Shown: piece by piece, positions 45,386 to 54,159 of the stretch
How the letters are laid out: each line of letters starts with the position of its first letter
Numbering within the stretch: position 1 is the stretch's first letter
From: Flavobacterium selenitireducens
Lineage (GTDB): Bacteria > Bacteroidota > Bacteroidia > Flavobacteriales > Flavobacteriaceae
Length of the DNA: 64,000 nt
NCBI RefSeq assembly: GCF_014748335.1
Contig: NZ_JAAVIY010000002.1
Span: 226,840-290,839, forward strand
Direction: 5' to 3'
Notes under the pieces: generated by a model
The model's database searches: none
Told to the model about the DNA's origin: nothing
The model's input: only the letters and a program-made list of their open reading frames with translations
Position numbers and translations under genes: made by a program

Positions 45386-45838
45386 TTAATCGACTCGGTT
45401 GATGACTTCCACTTTGTCTTTCCAATATTGCATGAGGCAGAACGAAACGATCAGTGAAGCAGCGGTAGACTCGAATAGCAATCCGATACAATATTGCTGG
45501 ATGGTGAGGTCGCCTCCGCCGAAAATAAAGTTTTCCGCGAGGTTTTTAAGATAAGGCTCTCCTCCCTGGATGTAGATATAAGTGAGTAAACTGGCGATGC
45601 TCAACACGGCTCCGATCATTGAGGTGATGATTGCCGAGACGAGATTCGTATTGTAGCCTCTTATGCCGTCTTTGTAATTCGCCCGGATGGTGCGGTTGAC
45701 GCCGAACACTACGAAAAGTATGTTCAGGATCCTGAGGAAAAACACATCGGAAACGCCCAAAAGCTCGAGGATGATAAAGTAAATCCCGATTCCGATGAAG
45801 ATCAGGAATCCGTTCGTAAGTTCTCTGCTAAATTTCAT
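45386..45838 (-). CDS. Small four-helix membrane protein
   Basis: A 150-residue protein with four predicted membrane helices (~9-25, 30-47, 65-88, 112-135) and basic connectors such as RTIRANYKDGIRGYNT. I do not recognise the family; it has the general shape of DUF4199-type flavobacterial proteins but no motif that settles it. Monocistronic, with its own terminator. Upstream (45839-45996) is non-coding. Confidence 0.75.
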   Translation of the reverse strand: MKFSRELTNGFLIFIGIGIYFIILELLGVSDVFFLRILNILFVVFGVNRTIRANYKDGIRGYNTNLVSAIITSMIGAVLSIASLLTYIYIQGGEPYLKNLAENFIFGGGDLTIQQYCIGLLFESTAASLIVSFCLMQYWKDKVEVINRVD

Positions 45839-45996
45839 GGTTATGGTTTTTTTAGTGGTTCCGGATACGAAAAAATCCGGATTGAGTTAGACAAAAGTTG
45901 TGATGGTGTCTCTCAAATTTAACTAAAAAATTACGATATAATTAGCACGAAAATGACTTTAAGATAATTTTATACGCGATTTTCATCGGACGACAA

Positions 45997-47325
45997 TCAC
46001 CGCAGCGGCTTCCAGTTCCCGTCGTAAAGCAATACCCATTCGTTGTGCCAAAAATAGTTCCAGCGCGCCTTGGCCAGGTCGGTTTCCGGATCTACGAGCT
46101 GATGGTATCCGGAATTGTTGACGGCCACTTTTCCGATGGCGAAAACACTTACATCTTTGCCCTTAGCGGTGTATTCATTTTTTATGCGATGGGCCATCTG
46201 CCAGATTCCGTCCGGCTTTGTCGTCGCAAAATGCTGTTGCTTTTCGCTGAGCTTGTGGAGCGAATAATAATTGGTTTCACCAGATTTGCGATCGACGACC
46301 TTAAATTGGGCAAATCCATTGCGCTGTCGCAACATCATCCGCCAACTCAGGCGATGGCCTTCCTCCGTCCATAAAACATCGCCTTTGATCGCAAAATGCC
46401 GGAGCGGCAACAGTATCTGTAACATGAAATACGGCAAGAACACATATAATAACAGCGATCGTTGTTCAGGCAAGGCAACGCTCGTATCGGCAACCGGTTT
46501 TTTCCTGAGGAAAATTCGCCTTATGGTATCCGGAGGATAGAAAAACACGATGAAACTCAGTGCGAAAAATGGGAATATCCCAATTTGCAACACGATCGAA
46601 TTGAAAATGTGGAACACGATCGAACAAACAAAAGCTGCCGTACGCGTCCGTTTCCATAAAAAAAGTGGAATGACCAAAAAATCGAAAACCATCCCTGACC
46701 ATGCGATAAACAAATGGAACCAATGTTGGGCGAACAGGTCTTCGGCAAACGGCAGGTGATTTGTTCCTCCGAGCAACAATTCGATGAACGTGCCGTTGAC
46801 CCAATCGGGCGTGAGTTTTGAAACCGTCGCGAAGAAGTAGACGATCGCCATCTGCAAAATCATCGCCCACGAGCACCATTGCGGCATCGTCAGCCGTTTG
46901 ATGGCAGGATTGAGCCTTGCGTCGATCGAAGCGTATCGGTGGGCAGGCAGGCACAACATGATCAGGCAGACCAGCAACAACAAATAATAATGGTTGTTGT
47001 ACGATTCCTTCTGCATAAAATAAACGCCGGCCCATAAAATGGAATAAAGCGACAGTGCGATCCGGTAACGAAAGCCGGCCATGACGAAAAGGCCCAAGAT
47101 TCCCATGGTGGCGAAATAAAAATACATGCCGTTGCCAGGAAGCGGTTGCAGCCATTCGAGCCCGATATGGGAAAACGTGAATTCGGTCTCAATGAACATC
47201 GATTTGACCCAGCCGGTCAGGATCGCACCTATGGATTCGGCGAACAACAAAAAGCCAAAAAATATCCGGAAAACCACTAAAGGCGCGTTGTCTATCGGAC
47301 GGAAAAGTTTTTGGGCAAACGTCAT
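45997..47325 (-). CDS. HTTM-domain (vitamin-K-dependent gamma-carboxylase-like) membrane protein
   Basis: A 442-residue integral membrane protein with the HTTM domain. N-terminal helices (VVFRIFFGFLLFAESI, GMYFYFATMGILGLFVMAGF) precede the family core MQKESYNNHYYLLLL, where YNNHYYL matches the conserved motif of gamma-glutamyl carboxylases. Residues ~300-442 form a soluble region with RHFAIKGDVLWTEEGHRLSWRMML (quoted in part: LWTEEGHRLSWRMML), also a family landmark. Bacterial homologues have no proven substrate. Its ATG overlaps the ribF stop by four bases, so it is coupled to ribF. Confidence 0.9.
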   Translation of the reverse strand: MTFAQKLFRPIDNAPLVVFRIFFGFLLFAESIGAILTGWVKSMFIETEFTFSHIGLEWLQPLPGNGMYFYFATMGILGLFVMAGFRYRIALSLYSILWAGVYFMQKESYNNHYYLLLLVCLIMLCLPAHRYASIDARLNPAIKRLTMPQWCSWAMILQMAIVYFFATVSKLTPDWVNGTFIELLLGGTNHLPFAEDLFAQHWFHLFIAWSGMVFDFLVIPLFLWKRTRTAAFVCSIVFHIFNSIVLQIGIFPFFALSFIVFFYPPDTIRRIFLRKKPVADTSVALPEQRSLLLYVFLPYFMLQILLPLRHFAIKGDVLWTEEGHRLSWRMMLRQRNGFAQFKVVDRKSGETNYYSLHKLSEKQQHFATTKPDGIWQMAHRIKNEYTAKGKDVSVFAIGKVAVNNSGYHQLVDPETDLAKARWNYFWHNEWVLLYDGNWKPLR

Positions 47326-48251
47326 AGCTGGTTGAAATAGTCGAGGGTTGCGTGTTTGTCTTTTTCGATTTCGGATTTGAGGATTTCCAGCGACGCAAAT
47401 TTCTCTTCATCCCTTATCCGATGTAAAATTTCAACCTTGATTTCCTTTCCGTAGAGGTCGCCCGAAAAATCGAGGTAATTTACTTCTACGGACAAATCCT
47501 GTCCGCCGACAGTAGGATTCGTACCAATATTCATCATTCCTTTGACTTCTACGCCGTCAATAACGCTCCTTACGACATAGACGCCTTGTTTCGGAATCAG
47601 TTTATACGAATCGGACAAGTCGAGGTTGGCGGTAGGAAAACCGATCGTGCGCCCGAGTTGGCGACCTTTGACGACGGTGGCCGTCAGGAAATAATCGTAT
47701 CCGAGGTAATCGTTGGCCAAGCGCATGTTTCCTTGGGCCAATGCCTCGCGTATCTTGGTCGAGCTTACCGAAACTTCGTCTATTTCCTGGGCCGATATCT
47801 GCTCGACATCGAAACCGTAAACCGAACCGAATTCGCGTAAATCGTCAATCGTCGCGGTTCGGTTGCGGCCAAATCTATGGTCGTGGCCGATGATTATTTT
47901 TTTGATCCCGAAGCGATCCACGAGAACCGTTTTTACGAATTCTTCCGCTGTAAGCCTTGAAAATGCCTTGTCGAACGGGTGAATCACCAGATTTTCGAGG
48001 CCCGCGTCTTCAAGTAACTGCGCCTTTTCGTCTATCGTATTGAGCAACCTGATATCGGAATCCGATTGCAATACCGTGCGTGGATGCGGGAAAAACGTCA
48101 GTATCACGCTCTCGCAAGCTTCTTCGTTGGCAATCTGGACAAGCCTGTCGATGATTTTACGGTGGCCTATGTGGACGCCGTCGAAAGTACCCAGGGTAAG
48201 GACGGTCTTGCCAGAAGAAGAAAAATCCTGTATGGAATTGAAGATTTTCAA
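47322..48251 (-). CDS. ribF: Bifunctional riboflavin kinase / FAD synthetase
   Basis: A 310-residue RibF making FMN and FAD. The N-terminal nucleotidyltransferase has GTFDGVHIGH (21-30) and GHDHRFGRNR; the C-terminal kinase has GRTIGFPTANLDL and the GVYVV...MNIGTNPT region. I start it at TTG 48251 (KIFNSIQDF follows), because no suitable ATG exists, homologues begin MKIF, and a strong promoter (48267-48298) lies between this codon and the upstream ATG at 48311. The HTTM gene follows with a four-base overlap. Confidence 0.95.
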   Translation of the reverse strand: MKIFNSIQDFSSSGKTVLTLGTFDGVHIGHRKIIDRLVQIANEEACESVILTFFPHPRTVLQSDSDIRLLNTIDEKAQLLEDAGLENLVIHPFDKAFSRLTAEEFVKTVLVDRFGIKKIIIGHDHRFGRNRTATIDDLREFGSVYGFDVEQISAQEIDEVSVSSTKIREALAQGNMRLANDYLGYDYFLTATVVKGRQLGRTIGFPTANLDLSDSYKLIPKQGVYVVRSVIDGVEVKGMMNIGTNPTVGGQDLSVEVNYLDFSGDLYGKEIKVEILHRIRDEEKFASLEILKSEIEKDKHATLDYFNQL

Positions 48252-48266
48252 AAGCGGTCGTTTCTG

Positions 48267-48298
48267 CAAATGTAACGGGAGTTTGAATCGCAAGCAAA
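48267..48298 (-). promoter_or_regulatory. ribF promoter
   Basis: On the minus strand TTTG (48298-48295), 20 bases, then TACATTTG (48274-48267), ending 15 bases before the TTG start codon. It fits the Bacteroidetes consensus and fixes the start choice. Confidence 0.7.
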
Positions 48299-48378
48299 AA
48301 CCAACCGCCATTTTCCGAAATAAATTGAGGTATCGCGAACCATCGTTTCAAAAACGATTCAAAAAGAGGAAGTTAACG

Positions 48379-48408
48379 TTTGGTAAGTCAAATAAAATGT
48401 TATTTTTG
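48379..48408 (+). promoter_or_regulatory. Promoter of the first reprolysin-like protease gene
   Basis: TTTG (48379-48382), 18 bases, then TATTTTTG (48401-48408), 24 bases before the ATG at 48433. A tiny ATG-AAA-AAA-TGA frame at 48425-48436 overlaps the true start out of frame. Confidence 0.7.
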
Positions 48409-48432
48409 TTAGAATACCATAACTATGAAAAA

Positions 48433-51114
48433 ATGAAGAAAACATTACTTTTTTTAGCTTTGGCGGTAACGGTTGGGCAATTGAGCGCCCAAAAGTCGTC
48501 ATGGACAAAGGTTCCGGCCAGCAAAGCGGACGGGCGTTCGCTCATCAGGCCGGTAGCTGAAGGCGAAGAACAAAATCTATATCAGATCGATATAAGCGCG
48601 CTGAGGCAGTCGCTCCAGAACGTCTCCAGCCGATTTTCATCGAACGAAGGCGTCGTGGTCCTTATCCCAAATATGGATGGAGCACTCGAGCGTTACCGCG
48701 TATGGGAAAATTCCAATTTCGCTCCGGAACTCCAGGCGCGATTCCCTGAAATACGGGCGTACGTCGGCAAAGGGATTACAGATAAATCTGCCACACTTCA
48801 CTTTAGCGTCGGCCCGAAAGGCATCCAGACGATGGTCATGAGAGCCAATCGCGGAACCGAATTTATCGAACCTTACACTACAGACCGGAATACTTATGTG
48901 ATTTTCGATTCAAAGACACGACGTCCCGGGAAACTTCCGTTGGTTTGTACCACCGAGGATGTTGCGATCACAGATGAATTCTCGCGCAACAACCAAACGG
49001 CTTTGGCCAACACCGGCGTTTTGAAAACCATGCGTCTCGCTTTGTCGTGTACGGGCGAATACGCCCAGTATCACGGAGGCAGCGCGGGCGCAATCGAAGC
49101 TATGAATGCAACGATGACACGTTGTAACGGCGTTTTTGAGAACGATTTTGCGATCCACCTGAATCTCATCGCGAACAACGACGTGCTGGTGTTCACGAAC
49201 CCGGCGAACGATCCGTATTCTCCAGCGACCGGTATCGACAACTGGAACCTCGAGCTTCAGGAATACCTGACCGCTACGATAGGTGAGGCGAATTATGACA
49301 TCGGACACTTGTTCGGTGCAACCGGAGGCGGCGGAAATGCCGGCTGTATCGGATGCGTTTGCGTCAGCCCGGTCGGAACGGGTGATCTGGCAACTGCCAA
49401 AGGATCCGGGATTACCTCGCCTGCCAATGGAATTCCGGAAGGCGACACGTTCGATATCGACTACGTTGCCCACGAAATGGGGCATCAGTTTGGGGCGAAC
49501 CACACGTTCTCTGTAGGTCTCGAAGGTGCCGGTGTGAATATTGAGCCTGGCAGCGGATCTACAATTATGGGTTATGCCGGAATCACCGGAAGTACTGACG
49601 TACAATCAAATTCTGACGATTATTTCGCTTACCGCAGCATTCTACAGGTGCAAACCAATATGGCTTCGAAGACGTGCCCTGTCAATACGACGTTGACAAA
49701 CGGAGCACCTACCGTCGATGCAGGTGCCGACTACACGATTCCGAAAGGAACGGCGTTTAAACTCAGCGGTTCTGCTACAGATGCTACAAACGAAGGATTG
49801 ACCTATTGCTGGGAGCAAAACGACAATGCTAATTTCCAGAGCGACGGCGCCGACAGCTTTGCATTTCCAACTAAGCTGACAGGGCCTAATTTTCGCTCGT
49901 TGCCACCTGTCGATACACCCGTTCGCTACATGCCGGCCTTTTCCAGTGTCCTTAACGGATACCTGAGCACGACATGGGAGTCGGTCAGTACGGTGGCCAG
50001 GACATCGAACTTTACACTTACCGTTCGTGACAATGTCGCAGGCGGCGGACAAACCAATACCGATGCCATGGTCGTTACGGTAAACGCAACTGCCGGTCCT
50101 TTCACGGTAACTTCTCCTGCAGTCAACCAAAGCCTGGTTCAGAGCGCGCCTTTTACCTTGACTTGGAACGTCGCGGGAACAACGGCAGCGCCGGTAAATA
50201 CGGCGAACGTGAACATTTTGTTTTCATCGGACATGGGTGCGACCTGGACAACGATCGCAGCGAATACGCCAAACGATGGTACGGAAGCCATTACGATACC
50301 TAACGTCTCGGCTCCATTTTGCCGATTCATGGTGGAATCGGTCGGAAACATCTTCTACGCGGTTTCTCCTAATTTCGCTATCGGATATACACTTTCTTCG
50401 GAATGTACGACTTACTCCAGCACGGGAGCACTCACGATTCCGGACGGCGTCGGCGCTGAAACGCCTGGTCCAGTCGGAACCAATACGATTGTCGTGCCTG
50501 CGGGAGATGGCGTCATCAATGATCTTAACGTGTCGTTGAACGTGGCACATACCTATCCGAATGACCTCGTGCTTGGCGTTACGCATCCTGATGGAACGCT
50601 TTCAAAAGTATGGAACCGCGCCTGTGCAGGAAACAACGATTTTAACGTTACGCTCAGCGACGGAAGCCCGGCATTTACTTGTGCTGCGGGAATGACCGGA
50701 ACTTTCAGCCCGTCATCTCCTTTATACGTATACAATGGCAAGCCGCAGGCCGGAACATGGACGTTATCTGCTACTGATTTTTACGTAGGGGATACCGGAA
50801 GCGTGAATTCCTGGTCGCTGATCATTTGCCGCACTGTGCCGCAATTGTCAACCGGAGATTTCGGGTTGTCCGACTTTGCGATTTACCCGAATCCGAACAA
50901 CGGAAACTTCACAGTGCAATTCACGCCGAAGGGATCGAGCGACGTATCGGTTTACGTGCATGATATCAGAGGCAGGAAAGTTTTCGAAAACAAATACGGG
51001 AACAGCGGCTTCTTTGCCCAGAACATCCAACTCAACCAGGTGCAATCAGGAGTTTATCTCGTGACCGTACAGGAAGGGGATCACAAAGAAGTTCGGAAAA
51101 TATCCATAAAGTAA
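48433..51114 (+). CDS. T9SS-secreted reprolysin-like (M12B-type) zinc metalloprotease, copy 1
   Basis: An 893-residue exported protease: signal MKKTLLFLALAVTVGQLSAQ, propeptide-like region to ~200, and a metzincin domain with the zinc site HEMGHQFGANH (His347, Glu348, His351, His357) and Met-turn STIMGYAGI. Beta-rich domains follow (~410-650), then a proprotein-convertase P-like domain (~655-800; VSLNVAHTYPNDLVLGVTHP), and a type A T9SS sorting domain (FAIYPNPNNGNF, DIRGRKVFE, GVYLVTVQEG). It is a tandem paralogue of the gene at 51281-54025. Predicted surface or secreted protein degradation; substrate unknown. Confidence 0.93.
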   Translation: MKKTLLFLALAVTVGQLSAQKSSWTKVPASKADGRSLIRPVAEGEEQNLYQIDISALRQSLQNVSSRFSSNEGVVVLIPNMDGALERYRVWENSNFAPELQARFPEIRAYVGKGITDKSATLHFSVGPKGIQTMVMRANRGTEFIEPYTTDRNTYVIFDSKTRRPGKLPLVCTTEDVAITDEFSRNNQTALANTGVLKTMRLALSCTGEYAQYHGGSAGAIEAMNATMTRCNGVFENDFAIHLNLIANNDVLVFTNPANDPYSPATGIDNWNLELQEYLTATIGEANYDIGHLFGATGGGGNAGCIGCVCVSPVGTGDLATAKGSGITSPANGIPEGDTFDIDYVAHEMGHQFGANHTFSVGLEGAGVNIEPGSGSTIMGYAGITGSTDVQSNSDDYFAYRSILQVQTNMASKTCPVNTTLTNGAPTVDAGADYTIPKGTAFKLSGSATDATNEGLTYCWEQNDNANFQSDGADSFAFPTKLTGPNFRSLPPVDTPVRYMPAFSSVLNGYLSTTWESVSTVARTSNFTLTVRDNVAGGGQTNTDAMVVTVNATAGPFTVTSPAVNQSLVQSAPFTLTWNVAGTTAAPVNTANVNILFSSDMGATWTTIAANTPNDGTEAITIPNVSAPFCRFMVESVGNIFYAVSPNFAIGYTLSSECTTYSSTGALTIPDGVGAETPGPVGTNTIVVPAGDGVINDLNVSLNVAHTYPNDLVLGVTHPDGTLSKVWNRACAGNNDFNVTLSDGSPAFTCAAGMTGTFSPSSPLYVYNGKPQAGTWTLSATDFYVGDTGSVNSWSLIICRTVPQLSTGDFGLSDFAIYPNPNNGNFTVQFTPKGSSDVSVYVHDIRGRKVFENKYGNSGFFAQNIQLNQVQSGVYLVTVQEGDHKEVRKISIK

Positions 51115-51130
51115 TCGCAACATCAAATTT

Positions 51131-51161
51131 AAAGGCCATCCGTAACGGGTGGCTTTTTTTA
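51131..51161 (+). terminator. Terminator after protease copy 1
   Basis: AAAGGCCATCC pairs with GGGTGGCTTTT (one G-T pair) around a short loop, followed by a T run. Confidence 0.75.
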
Positions 51162-51255
51162 TTGAAAACAAACCGTATCTCAAGATCTAATGTGCTGATA
51201 TGTTAAACCACGCAGTCAACGACTTATATTATTTCGATTCTAAATAAAAAACCAA

Positions 51256-51263
51256 TACATTTG
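51256..51263 (+). promoter_or_regulatory. -7 box of protease copy 2
   Basis: TACATTTG matches TAnnTTTG, 17 bases before the ATG at 51281. No clear -33 TTG. Its presence shows that the two tandem proteases have separate promoters. Confidence 0.55.
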
Positions 51264-51280
51264 GGAAAATTTAAACTATA

Positions 51281-54025
51281 ATGAAAAAAACGTTACTCTT
51301 TTTAGCGTTGGCACTTTCAGCCGGAACCGTTTCGGCTCAGAAAGGATCGCCTTGGCAAAAGGCTGGTGCGGACAAACTAACCGGTCGACAGGCGATTCGT
51401 TCAGGTGCTCTTGCCGATACCCAGCGCCTTTACACAATTAACCAAACACAACTACAAGAAACACTTTCTGGAGCTGCAGACAGATTTTCCGGAAGCGCAG
51501 GAGTCCAAATCTCCGTTCCGAATGCAAAAGGACAGATCGAGCAGTTTCTGGTTTGGGAAAACTCCAACTTCGCACCTGAGTTGCAGGCGCAATATCCTGA
51601 AATCCGTTCTTATATAGGTAAAAGTTTGACCGATGCGGGAGCAACGTTGAACATGAGCGTTTCGCCGAGAGGTGTAAAAACGATGGTTTTGCGTGCCGGT
51701 CAATCGGCGGAATTCATCGAGCCTTACACAACCGACCGCTCGGTTTATCTGGTTATAGACGCTCAGTCAAGAACTAAAGGAACTCTTCCTTGGACTTGCG
51801 GAACTGAAGATGTCGCCGTGAGCCAGGATGTCAACAGATCAGTGACGGCAGCACTTTCGAACAACCAATCGTTCAAGACTATGCGTCTCGCCTTGTCGTG
51901 TACAGGGGAATACGCCCAGTATCACGGTGGCGCGGCCGGCGCTTTGGCTGCGATGAATGAGACGATGGCTCGTGTCAACGGGATCATGGAGAAAGATTTG
52001 TCAATCCGTATGAACATCATCGCCAACAATAACCTTGTCATTTTTACAAATCCGGCAACAGACCCGTATTCGGATGCTGAGGAAGGTGTCGGTGGTATCG
52101 GTAACCCTCCGAGCCCGGCATTGTGGAATGACGAATTGCAGTCTACGCTGACCAACATCATCGGAAATGCGAATTACGACATCGGTCACCTTTTCGGTGC
52201 AAGCGGTGGAGGAGGAAACGCAGGTTGTATCGGATGCGTCTGCGAAACTGGCAAGGGTCGCGGATTTACGTCTCCTGCAGACGAAGTCCCTGAAGGCGAT
52301 GCGTTCGACGTAGATTATGTCGCTCACGAAATCGGTCACCAATTGGGCGGTAACCACACCCATTCGTTCACGACTGAAAATAATTCGGTAAATGTGGAGC
52401 CTGGAAGCGGTTCTTCTATCATGGCATATGCCGGATTAGCCGGTACCGCAAATGTTCAGTTGAATTCTGACGCTTACTTTACTTATAGAAGTATTCTTCA
52501 GATCCAAAACAACATGGCCAATAAAACATGTCCGGTGAGTGTATCGACCAATAACACACCACCGACAGTAAACGCCGGACCAAACTACACCATTCCTAAA
52601 GGAACACCGTTTGTACTTAAGGGATCGGCTACCGATGCTGAAGGAGATGCCTTGACTTATACGTGGGAGCAGAACGACGATGCAAACGTCTCAGGCGACG
52701 AAACGACAGCGTTCAACAACTCGTTTGTTTCGCCTACCAAAACCAATGGGCCTAACTTCCGTACTGTGATGCCTACAACGTCCCCGAATCGTTACATGCC
52801 GAACTTCCAAACCGTTTTGGGCGGTTCAACGGCCAATGCATGGGAAACAGTTTCCAATGTGGCGCGTACGTTGACTTTTACCTTGACGGCCCGCGATAAC
52901 CACATCGCACCGAACCAGTATCAACAAACGAATACAGATGAGACGGTTCTTACCGTAAATGCGACTGCCGGTCCTTTCCGCGTGACGTATCCGAACGTTA
53001 CAAATGAATCCTGGATTCAGGGAACATCCAAGACGATTACATGGGATGTTGCAGGGACAACAGCTAACGGCATCAATACGTCTGCGGTAAACATTCTTAT
53101 TTCGTATGATGCGGGTGCGACATTCGTTCCGCTTGTGTCGAATACGCCAAACGACGGAACAGAAGCCATTACGGTTCCGGCCACTGCGGCTCCATACTGC
53201 CGGATCATGGTTGAAGCCGTCGGGAACATTTTCTATGCAGTATCACCTTCATTCGCTATCGGATATACCCTTACTACAACTACGACTTGTAACACATATA
53301 CGTCTAACCAGGCAACACCTATCGCGGGTGCAAATCCACCAACTTGGTCGGTACAAGGTGTCGTAAACGTTCCGGCAGGTCAGAATGTTACCATTTCGGA
53401 TGTAAACGTAGGCGTGAATATTACACACCCGAGAATAAATGACCTTTACGTAGGAATCCATCCACCGGGTCCACTTACGGTTGCCGGGATCCGAATCCTT
53501 TATCAGCAAGGTTGCTCCCAGTTCTTTACCGGAGGCGGAATGAACACTACATTTGATGATCAGGGATCTGCGTTTACATGTACGGGTATCCAAACTGGAA
53601 ATACCACAATTGCTCCTTTGAACGCCTTGAGTATCTTTAACGGAACGCAATCGGCAGGCGATTGGAGATTGGTAGTTGCCGACCTTACGTTGCCTAACAG
53701 TGGTACATTCAATGGTTTCTCTGTAAACATTTGTTCTACGACCACGACAGCTGTATTGTCCACTGATAATTTCGAGTTGGCAGATTTCAGCCTGTATCCG
53801 AACCCGAATAATGGAACATTCAACGTGAAATTCACGCCAAACGGAACGAACGATATCAACATCAACGTTCACGACATCCAGGGAAGAACCATCTTCACGA
53901 AGAAGTTTGACGCTGCCGGTATCTTCGAAGAAAATCTTCAGTTGCCATCTGTTCAGTCAGGCGTTTATCTCGTGACGGTTCAAAACGGTGCCAGCAAAAC
54001 CACGAAGAGAATTGTAGTAGAGTAA
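51281..54025 (+). CDS. T9SS-secreted reprolysin-like (M12B-type) zinc metalloprotease, copy 2
   Basis: A 914-residue paralogue of the preceding gene with the same order: signal MKKTLLFLALALSAGTVSAQ, pro-region, metzincin domain with HEIGHQLGGNH (His349, Glu350, His353, His359) and SSIMAYAGL, beta domains, P-like domain (VGVNITHPRINDLYVGIHPP), and a type A T9SS sorting domain (FSLYPNPNNGTF, DIQGRTIFT, GVYLVTVQNG). The blocks EPYTTDR, KTMRLALSCTGEYAQYHGG and the NAGCIGCVC cluster are identical or almost so in both. It differs mainly in the insert near 300-325 and in the P-like domain, suggesting changed specificity. Confidence 0.93.
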   Translation: MKKTLLFLALALSAGTVSAQKGSPWQKAGADKLTGRQAIRSGALADTQRLYTINQTQLQETLSGAADRFSGSAGVQISVPNAKGQIEQFLVWENSNFAPELQAQYPEIRSYIGKSLTDAGATLNMSVSPRGVKTMVLRAGQSAEFIEPYTTDRSVYLVIDAQSRTKGTLPWTCGTEDVAVSQDVNRSVTAALSNNQSFKTMRLALSCTGEYAQYHGGAAGALAAMNETMARVNGIMEKDLSIRMNIIANNNLVIFTNPATDPYSDAEEGVGGIGNPPSPALWNDELQSTLTNIIGNANYDIGHLFGASGGGGNAGCIGCVCETGKGRGFTSPADEVPEGDAFDVDYVAHEIGHQLGGNHTHSFTTENNSVNVEPGSGSSIMAYAGLAGTANVQLNSDAYFTYRSILQIQNNMANKTCPVSVSTNNTPPTVNAGPNYTIPKGTPFVLKGSATDAEGDALTYTWEQNDDANVSGDETTAFNNSFVSPTKTNGPNFRTVMPTTSPNRYMPNFQTVLGGSTANAWETVSNVARTLTFTLTARDNHIAPNQYQQTNTDETVLTVNATAGPFRVTYPNVTNESWIQGTSKTITWDVAGTTANGINTSAVNILISYDAGATFVPLVSNTPNDGTEAITVPATAAPYCRIMVEAVGNIFYAVSPSFAIGYTLTTTTTCNTYTSNQATPIAGANPPTWSVQGVVNVPAGQNVTISDVNVGVNITHPRINDLYVGIHPPGPLTVAGIRILYQQGCSQFFTGGGMNTTFDDQGSAFTCTGIQTGNTTIAPLNALSIFNGTQSAGDWRLVVADLTLPNSGTFNGFSVNICSTTTTAVLSTDNFELADFSLYPNPNNGTFNVKFTPNGTNDININVHDIQGRTIFTKKFDAAGIFEENLQLPSVQSGVYLVTVQNGASKTTKRIVVE

Positions 54026-54047
54026 TCTTCTTACAAATAAATACAAT

Positions 54048-54077
54048 AAGGGAGGCGTTTCGTCTCCCTTTTTTTGT
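54048..54077 (+). terminator. Terminator after protease copy 2
   Basis: AAGGGAGGCG (54048-54057) and CGTCTCCCTT (54061-54070) form a 10-bp stem with a TTT loop and a following T run. Confidence 0.88.
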
Positions 54078-54135
54078 TTACGTCGATTGTTCCGGTCACT
54101 GGTCGATTAAATAATCGCGGTCGTATTATTTTAAA

Positions 54136-54143
54136 TAGTTTTG
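54136..54143 (+). promoter_or_regulatory. -7 box of the M43 protease gene
   Basis: TAGTTTTG matches TAnnTTTG, 16 bases before the ATG at 54160. No clear -33 TTG. Confidence 0.45.
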
Positions 54144-54159
54144 ACCCAGATAAGCGGCT

